This document shows, piece after piece, positions 12,233 through 18,382 of a stretch of DNA of 18,382 nucleotides (positions within the stretch are counted from its first letter, which is position 1; each line of letters opens with the position of its first letter). The notes beneath the pieces are model-generated. The model was not told the DNA's origin. It did no database searches and saw only the letters and a program-made list of their open reading frames with translations. The position numbers and the translations under genes were made by a program. Source of the DNA: Nocardioides sp. (GTDB lineage Bacteria > Actinomycetota > Actinomycetes > Propionibacteriales > Nocardioidaceae); contig DOWL01000060.1 of NCBI GenBank assembly GCA_003519585.1, positions 6,657-25,038 on the forward strand, read 5' to 3'.

Positions 12233-14491
12233 GTGTGCGCCAAACATGTGGCGGAGCGGCCACGCCGTCGCGCGTCCACGCGCACCCGTCCAACTACCCG
12301 CCCTGTCACCCGCAGCCGCACCCGCGCCCGCGCCCGCGGACGAGCACTGGCCACCGCCGCCGTCCTGGTCACGGCGTGGGGATTCCTGACCTGGCTCGCC
12401 AACTACGACGACGGCGCCGAGGCCCGTGCCCAGACCCAGGCCCGCGCCAGCGTCGCACTGGCTTCGTGGCAGCCCGGCGAGGAGCACGGTCCCGTGCTGC
12501 AGGAGCTCAACGCACTCGCCGGAAGTGGGATCCCCGACGCCGAGTCGCTGCGCACGCTCATCGCCGACTGGGACGAGAGTCCCAGCGTGCCCGACACCGC
12601 GGCCCTCACCGAGGCCGTAGCCGCCGCGGGTGATCAGATCGCCGCCGAACTGCGCTCGGCGCACCGCACCAGCGCGGCCCTCCTAGCAGCGGTCCTCCTG
12701 GTCGTCGCGGGCGGCTGGCTGGTGTGGTTCCGGCGTTCGGTACGACTCCAGCGCGAGGTCCAACGCGGCGTCACCGAGCGCACCGTCGTCGACGAGGGCG
12801 AACGACGGCTGCTCGCGCTGGTGCGCAACAGCACCGACGTCGTCGCGGTCATCGACCCGGACTCCACCGCGACCTTCCTCTCCCCCGCCGTGGCGGTCCT
12901 GGGCTGGGAGCCCGACGAGCTGACCGGGCGGGCCCTGCTGGAGATCGTGTCGCCGCAGGACCAGACGATGCTGGCGCGACTGCTGACGGGGTCGAGCGGC
13001 GACGTCCATTCGCTTCAGATCCGGATGCGTCACCGCGACGGTCGCGAGCTGGTCATGGAGGGGAGCCTGGTCAACCTCTGCGACGATTCCGCGGTCCGGG
13101 GCTGGGTCCTCACCGTGCGCGACATCACCGAGCGAAAGCGCCTCCAGGAGGACCTGACCACCCAGGCGTTCCACGACTCGCTGACCGGCCTCGCCAACCG
13201 CCAACTGTTCTTCGACCGGCTCGACCACGCCCTGACCCGGCGCGAGCCACAACCGTGGCGCCCGTTGGCGGTGCTCTCGCTCGACCTCGACGACTTCAAG
13301 GACGTCAACGACAGCCTCGGCCACGCCAGCGGCGACGTCGTGCTGCTCACCGTCGCCCAGCGGCTCGCGGCCGCGATCCGCGACGAGGACACCGCAGCTC
13401 GTCTGGGCGGTGACGAGTTCGCCGTCCTCATGGAGGACACCGACCTGCCGACCGCGACCCAGGTGGCGCATCGGCTGCTCGGCACCCTCGCCGCGCCGGT
13501 CGAGATCGACGGGCAACTGCATGTGGTCCGGGCCAGCATCGGACTGGCCGAGGCCGTGCCGGGCCGCTCCAACGGCACCGACACGATGCGCAACGCCGAC
13601 GTGGCCGTCGACATGGCCAAGGAGCGGGGCAAGAGCAGCCTGGCCATCTACGACCCGGCCTGGCACCGGCACGCGGTGCAGTCGTTCACGGTCCGCCAGG
13701 AGTTGGAGATCGCCATCGCGACGGACCAGCTGACCCTCGTCTACCAGCCGATCGTCACGCTGGAGGACTACGGAGTCACCGGCTTCGAGGCGCTCGTGCG
13801 CTGGGACCATCCGGAACGTGGCCTGCTCACCCCCGAGGCGTTCATCCCGCTCGCGGAGCAGAGCGGTCTCATCGTGCCGCTCGACAACTGGGTGCTGCGC
13901 GCTGCCGTGCACGGGTGCGCCTACCTGCAGACCGCCGACCACCGCCCCTCCATCTCGGTCAACGTGAGCGCGAAACAGCTCAGCCAACCGGGCTTCGACG
14001 ACATCGTGCTGTCCACCCTGACCGAGGCGGGGTTGCCTGCAGACCGCCTGGTGCTCGAGGTCACCGAGTCCGCCCTCGTCGACGAACTGGACGTCGGGGT
14101 CAAGGCGCTGGTCCAGCTGCGCTCGCAGGGCGTGCGCGTCGCGATCGACGACTTCGGCACCGGCTACACGTCGCTCTCCCAGCTCGCCCGGCTCCCGGTC
14201 GACCAGCTCAAGGTGGACAAGTCCTTCATCGAGGCGCTGCGCCACGGGCAGGACGGCACTCTCGTGTCGACGTTCCTCGCCACCGCGCAGGGCATGCGGC
14301 TGCTGACGGTGGCAGAGGGAGTCGAGGACGCCCAGCAGGCCGCGTGGCTCCACCTGGCCGGCTGCGATTTGGGTCAGGGCTACCTGTGGTCTCGCCCGGT
14401 CGACCTGGACGCCGCTCGCGACCTGCCCCACGCGTTGCCGCACGCACGGTCCGGATCGGCCCGCGAGGCGGAGGTCCCGGCCGGCGTCTGA
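12233..14491 (+). CDS. Membrane PAS-GGDEF-EAL cyclic-di-GMP signalling protein
   Basis: From GTG 12233 (GGAGG four bases upstream) the product is 752 residues. An Arg-rich cytoplasmic N-terminus leads to TM1 (about 39-57), an extracytoplasmic region (58-146) and TM2 (about 147-166). A PAS domain follows (about 190-305, ending RDITERKRLQEDL). The GGDEF domain (about 312-475) contains DSLTGLANR, intact GGDEF at 392-396 and an RxxD inhibitory site (383-386) exactly five residues before it. The EAL domain (about 485-735) contains E519-A-L, N577, E609, DDFGTG at 639-644, K660/K663, E695 and QGY (715-717). All recognised catalytic residues are present, so both diguanylate cyclase and phosphodiesterase activity are possible. 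The frame opens upstream at 11966, but that part would overlap the LLM gene and lacks domain content. Confidence 0.93.
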   Translation: MCAKHVAERPRRRASTRTRPTTRPVTRSRTRARARGRALATAAVLVTAWGFLTWLANYDDGAEARAQTQARASVALASWQPGEEHGPVLQELNALAGSGIPDAESLRTLIADWDESPSVPDTAALTEAVAAAGDQIAAELRSAHRTSAALLAAVLLVVAGGWLVWFRRSVRLQREVQRGVTERTVVDEGERRLLALVRNSTDVVAVIDPDSTATFLSPAVAVLGWEPDELTGRALLEIVSPQDQTMLARLLTGSSGDVHSLQIRMRHRDGRELVMEGSLVNLCDDSAVRGWVLTVRDITERKRLQEDLTTQAFHDSLTGLANRQLFFDRLDHALTRREPQPWRPLAVLSLDLDDFKDVNDSLGHASGDVVLLTVAQRLAAAIRDEDTAARLGGDEFAVLMEDTDLPTATQVAHRLLGTLAAPVEIDGQLHVVRASIGLAEAVPGRSNGTDTMRNADVAVDMAKERGKSSLAIYDPAWHRHAVQSFTVRQELEIAIATDQLTLVYQPIVTLEDYGVTGFEALVRWDHPERGLLTPEAFIPLAEQSGLIVPLDNWVLRAAVHGCAYLQTADHRPSISVNVSAKQLSQPGFDDIVLSTLTEAGLPADRLVLEVTESALVDELDVGVKALVQLRSQGVRVAIDDFGTGYTSLSQLARLPVDQLKVDKSFIEALRHGQDGTLVSTFLATAQGMRLLTVAEGVEDAQQAAWLHLAGCDLGQGYLWSRPVDLDAARDLPHALPHARSGSAREAEVPAGV

Positions 14492-14534
14492 CCGACCCGC
14501 CCCGGGAATGAACGGTGCTGCCGCACTGTTCGGG

Positions 14535-14552
14535 TGGTTGCATGTTGAACCA
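14535..14552. promoter_or_regulatory. Possible operator upstream of the LLM duo
   Basis: TGGTT and AACCA form an inverted pair of 5-bp half-sites separated by 8 bp, ending 19 bp before the CE1758-type start. The site sits where a repressor would act on the two-gene operon. The match is short and may be chance. Confidence 0.22.
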
Positions 14553-14571
14553 CTTCTCCGAGGAGCGCGAG

Positions 14572-15687
14572 ATGCAGTTCGGGATCTTCACGGTCGGCGA
14601 CGTCACGCCCGACCCGACCACCGGTCGTACGCCGTCCGAGTACGAGCGGATCAAGGCGACGGTCGCGATCGCCAAGAAGGCGGAGGAGGTCGGGCTCGAC
14701 GTCTTCGCGACCGGTGAACACCACAACCCGCCGTTCATCGCGTCCGCGCCGACCACGACGCTGGCCTACATCGGTGCCCAGACCGAGCGGATCATCCTCT
14801 CGACGTCCACGACCCTCATCACCACCACCGACCCGGTCCTCATCGCCGAGGACTACGCAAAGCTGCAGCACCTCGTGGACGGCCGGGTCGACCTGATGAT
14901 GGGCCGCGGCAACACCGGACCGGTCTACCCCTGGTTCGGCAAGGACATTCGCGACGGCATCCCGTTGGCGATCGAGAACTACGCCCTCCTGCGCCGGCTC
15001 TGGCGCGAGGACGTCGTGAGCTGGGAGGGGAAGTTCCGCACCCCGCTCCAGGGCTACACCTCGGCGCCGCGGCCACTGGACGGCGTACCCCCGTTCGTCT
15101 GGCACGGCTCGATCCGCTCCCCCGAGATCGCCGAGCAGGCGGCGTACTACGGCGACGGCTTCTTCGCCAACCACATCTTCTGGCCGGCCTCCCACACGGC
15201 GCGGATGGTCGAGCTCTACCGCCGCCGGTTCGAGCATTACGGCCACGGCACCGCCGACCAGGCCATCGTCGGGTTGGGCGGGCAGGCGTTCATGCGCAAG
15301 AACAGCCAGGACGCGGTCCGCGAGTTCCGGCCCTACTTTGACAATGCGCCCGTCTACGGCCACGGGCCGTCGCTGGAGGACTTCACGTCGCAGACGCCGT
15401 TGACCGTCGGCTCGCCGCAGCAGGTGATCGAGCGGACGCTCGGCTTCCGTGAGTACGCCGGCGACTACCAGCGCCAGCTGTTCCTCATGGACCACGCCGG
15501 GCTACCGCTCAAGACCGTGCTCGAGCAGCTCGACCTGCTCGGCGAGGAGGTCGTGCCGGTGCTGCGCAAGGAGTTCGCGGCACTCAAGCCGGCGCACGTA
15601 CCCGACGCGCCGACCCACGCGTCGCTCGTGGCAGCGCGTGACGCTGCAGAACTGGAGCTCGCGGTCGCCGAGGAGGTGACGGTGTGA
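14572..15687 (+). CDS. CE1758-family LLM flavin-dependent monooxygenase
   Basis: From ATG 14572 (AGGAG six bases upstream) the product is 371 residues; an in-frame earlier ATG (14542) lacks a ribosome site. It belongs to the luciferase-like CE1758 family. The start MQFGIFTVGDVTPDPTTGRTPSEYERI is typical, followed by GLDVFATGEHHNPPFIASAP, STSTTLITTTDPVLIAEDYAKLQHLVDGRVDLMMGRGNT and an FVWHGSIRSPEIAEQAAYYGDGFFANHIFW segment (each shown only in part). The C-terminal EEVVPVLRKEFAALKP is also characteristic. The next gene overlaps by four bases and is the CE1759-type FMN reductase with which this family is paired, so the enzyme is inferred to use FMNH2 supplied by its partner. The natural substrate is unknown. 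Confidence 0.92.
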   Translation: MQFGIFTVGDVTPDPTTGRTPSEYERIKATVAIAKKAEEVGLDVFATGEHHNPPFIASAPTTTLAYIGAQTERIILSTSTTLITTTDPVLIAEDYAKLQHLVDGRVDLMMGRGNTGPVYPWFGKDIRDGIPLAIENYALLRRLWREDVVSWEGKFRTPLQGYTSAPRPLDGVPPFVWHGSIRSPEIAEQAAYYGDGFFANHIFWPASHTARMVELYRRRFEHYGHGTADQAIVGLGGQAFMRKNSQDAVREFRPYFDNAPVYGHGPSLEDFTSQTPLTVGSPQQVIERTLGFREYAGDYQRQLFLMDHAGLPLKTVLEQLDLLGEEVVPVLRKEFAALKPAHVPDAPTHASLVAARDAAELELAVAEEVTV

Positions 15688-16277
15688 CCAAGGTCGTCGT
15701 CGTCACAGCCGGACTCTCCAACCCGTCGTCGACCCGGATCCTCGCCGACCAGCTCGCGGCCGCGACCGCCGCCGCGCTCGCCGCCGGCGGCGCCGCGGCC
15801 GACGTCGAGGTCGTCGAGCTGCGCGACCTCGCGCACGCGATCACCGACAACCTGCTCACCGGCTTCCCCTCCGGAGATCTGGCCCACGCGGTCGCAGCGG
15901 TCGCCTCAGCGGACGCCGTGATCGCGGTGACGCCGGTGTTCAGCGCTTCCTACAGCGGGCTCTTCAAGTCGTTCTTCGACGTCCTCGGCCCGGGCACGCT
16001 CGACGGCACGCCCGTGCTGATGGCCGCGACCGCGGGCACCGCCCGGCACTCGCTGGTGCTCGAGCACGCGCTACGCCCGCTGTTCTCCTACCTGCACGCC
16101 TCTCCGACCTCGACCGCGGTCTTCGCGGCCGCGGAGGACTTCGGCTCCCGCGGCCTGACCGATCGCGTCGACCGCGCGGCCGGCGAACTGGCCGACGCCG
16201 TGCTACGCCGGCCGCGGCTGCACGCGGCCGACCCGTTCGAGGACGTCACGCCGTTCGAGGACCTGCTCGGCGCCTGA
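15684..16277 (+). CDS. CE1759-family FMN reductase, partner of the LLM monooxygenase
   Basis: The 197-residue product starts at GTG 15684 inside the GTGTGA end of the LLM gene (4-bp overlap), which indicates translational coupling. It is a flavodoxin-like NAD(P)H:FMN reductase. The phosphate loop GLSNPSSTRILADQL is at residues 10-24. VEVVELRDLAHAITDNLL follows, then SADAVIAVTPVFSASYSGLFKSFFDVL (the conserved flavin-site loop in this fold) and LMAATAGTARHSL. The family occurs beside CE1758-type monooxygenases, and its expected role is to reduce FMN for the partner in the cytoplasm. The C-terminal DPFEDVTPFEDLLGA is acidic and typical. A hairpin-rich spacer follows, so the operon likely contains just these two genes. 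Confidence 0.9.
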   Translation: MTKVVVVTAGLSNPSSTRILADQLAAATAAALAAGGAAADVEVVELRDLAHAITDNLLTGFPSGDLAHAVAAVASADAVIAVTPVFSASYSGLFKSFFDVLGPGTLDGTPVLMAATAGTARHSLVLEHALRPLFSYLHASPTSTAVFAAAEDFGSRGLTDRVDRAAGELADAVLRRPRLHAADPFEDVTPFEDLLGA

Positions 16278-16329
16278 GGCTCTTCGCTCCGCTGGTGCAG
16301 CCAGGCCGCTACCCAGTACCGAGCCAGGT

Positions 16330-16382
16330 GGCGGTGGCATATCAACCACGCGCGGGCCGCGACACGTTGATCACCCACCGCC
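16330..16382. terminator. Inverted repeat after the LLM duo, putative terminator
   Basis: GGCGGTGG-CAT-ATCAAC (16330-16346) and GTTGAT-CAC-CCACCGCC (16366-16382) pair at 14 of 17 positions around a 19-base G/C-rich loop. It lies 53 bp after the FMN reductase stop and 83 bp before the cyclase start. It may end the duo transcript, or be another repeated extragenic palindrome. Confidence 0.4.
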
Positions 16383-16453
16383 GCCCGGACCGAACGCCTC
16401 GCACCTGAGCGCGCGGTCCAGTACCTGTACTCCCCGCGACCCCGACCGGCTGC

Positions 16454-16459
16454 GAAGAT
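16454..16459 (+). promoter_or_regulatory. -10-like element for a leaderless cyclase-family transcript
   Basis: GAAGAT ends six bases before ATG 16466, and there is no Shine-Dalgarno sequence. It shows the same spacing as TAGGGT before the aminotransferase gene. The hexamer lacks the usual first T, so the call is weak. Confidence 0.28.
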
Positions 16460-16465
16460 CCCGGC

Positions 16466-17122
16466 ATGCGACTGGTCGACCTCAGCCACACCGTCTCCGA
16501 CGGGCTCGTCACCTACCCCGGCCTCCCCGCCCCGCTGATCTCCGAGCACCTCACCTTCGACGCCTCACACGAGGTGTACGCCGAGGGCACGGAGTTCTCG
16601 ATCGGCCGGATCGAGATGGTGTCCAACACCGGCACCTACCTCGACACGCCCGGCCACCGGCATCGTGGCGGCCACGACCTCAGCGGGCTGCCGCTGGAGC
16701 GATGCGCACTGCTCCCGGCCCTCGTGGTCGAGGGCGAGGCGACCGGCGCCACCGGGCTGGCGGCGTTCGAGGGGCTCGACGTGGCCGGCCACGCCGTCCT
16801 GGTGCGCACGGGCTGGGACGTGCACTTCGGCACCGAGGCGTACGGCGCGCCGGAGCATCCCTATCTCGCGACTGAAGCGGCGCTCTGGCTGGCCGACCAG
16901 GGCGCGACTCTGGTCGGCATCGACTCGGTCAACATCGACCAGACGCCGCCGCGCGGCGATCGGCCGGTGCACACGCTGCTGCTCGACCGCGAGATCCCCG
17001 TCGTCGAGCACCTCACCGGACTCTCTGCGCTGCCGCCCAACGGCGCCACGTTCAGCGCCGTACCGCCCAAGGTGGCCGGCATGTCGACGTTCCCGGTGCG
17101 GGCGTTCGCGACCCTGCCCTGA
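16466..17122 (+). CDS. Cyclase-family (kynurenine formamidase-like) protein with altered metal motif
   Basis: The 218-residue product has the cyclase/PF04199 fold. The N-terminal VDLSHTVSDGLVTYPGLP is typical. The motif corresponding to HxGTHxDxPxH reads N54-T-G-T-Y58-L-D60-T-P-G-H64, so two of the usual metal-binding His are replaced by Asn and Tyr while Asp60 and His64 remain. GIDSVNIDQTP and H169-T-L-L, then VVE181HL, match the catalytic/metal second half. Relatives hydrolyse N-formylkynurenine, isatin or other amides/lactones with Zn or Mn. The substituted motif resembles a recurring actinobacterial variant, so it may be a separate subfamily rather than a dead enzyme. It is apparently leaderless. 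It converges on the reverse-strand PEP synthase gene with 37 bp between the stops. Confidence 0.87.
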   Translation: MRLVDLSHTVSDGLVTYPGLPAPLISEHLTFDASHEVYAEGTEFSIGRIEMVSNTGTYLDTPGHRHRGGHDLSGLPLERCALLPALVVEGEATGATGLAAFEGLDVAGHAVLVRTGWDVHFGTEAYGAPEHPYLATEAALWLADQGATLVGIDSVNIDQTPPRGDRPVHTLLLDREIPVVEHLTGLSALPPNGATFSAVPPKVAGMSTFPVRAFATLP

Positions 17123-17125
17123 CCC

Positions 17126-17159
17126 GATTCGTCTGCGACGCCCAGCGAGAAAATGCCGG

Positions 17160-17178
<19 letters not shown>
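17126..17178. terminator. Bidirectional terminator between convergent genes
   Basis: CGATTCGTCTG (17126-17136) is exactly inverted as CAGACGAATCG (17168-17178). The left arm begins 3 bp after the cyclase stop. The right arm lies inside the last codons of the reverse-strand PEP synthase gene. A hairpin forms in both transcripts, with a 31-base loop containing GAGAAAA. Confidence 0.55.

Positions 17179-18382
<1,204 letters not shown>

Noticed and set aside
12683..14443. 586-residue reverse-strand open frame inside the GGDEF-EAL gene
   Set aside because: Fully antisense to conserved catalytic domains and without any recognisable motif; a by-product of third-position GC.

Overview
This 18.4 kb window is high-GC chromosomal DNA with dense genes, many GTG starts, short overlaps and several starts without a Shine-Dalgarno sequence. 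The protein families point to an actinobacterium, most likely Nocardioides or a close relative in the Propionibacteriales: DUF1269 and DUF6325 proteins, a CE1758/CE1759 luciferase-like duo, a cytoplasmic molybdopterin oxidoreductase paired with a flavin reductase, and an actinobacterial-type PEP synthase. The taxon is inferred from gene content, not from a marker gene. No rRNA, tRNA, transposase, integrase, CRISPR array or phage gene was seen.

Left part (1-4.8 kb): the end of an unidentified gene, then a compact same-strand run of a DUF1269 membrane protein, a four-helix membrane protein overlapping it by 8 bp, and a DUF6325-like protein with a SHOCT-like tail. This run collides tail to tail, with a 28-bp overlap, with a large reverse-strand MalT-type STAND/LuxR regulator. 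The regulator is divergent from a LysE/RhtB exporter, and a 23-bp palindrome lies between them.

Middle (5.5-11.3 kb): a 72-bp extragenic palindrome, a second DUF1269 gene, and a perfect 18-bp inverted repeat. Then come a two-gene redox operon (molybdopterin protein plus FAD/NAD reductase), a secreted von Willebrand A protein, and a cysteine-desulfurase-like PLP enzyme without the usual catalytic cysteine. Next is a 520-bp gene-free island with three almost identical tandem 63-bp hairpin repeats and two further hairpins.

Right part (11.3-18.4 kb): a short LLM flavin oxidoreductase, then a two-TM PAS-GGDEF-EAL protein with both catalytic motifs intact. These are followed by the translationally coupled CE1758-family LLM monooxygenase and CE1759-family FMN reductase, a cyclase-family hydrolase with an altered metal motif, and the 3' part of phosphoenolpyruvate synthase on the reverse strand.

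The window reads as ordinary chromosome with several poorly described small modules rather than a mobile or defence island. The items most worth a second look are the tandem hairpin array, the possible shared fold of the two DUF1269 proteins and the DUF6325 protein with their clustered genes, the altered metal site of the cyclase, and the long extragenic palindromes that sit at most gene ends.
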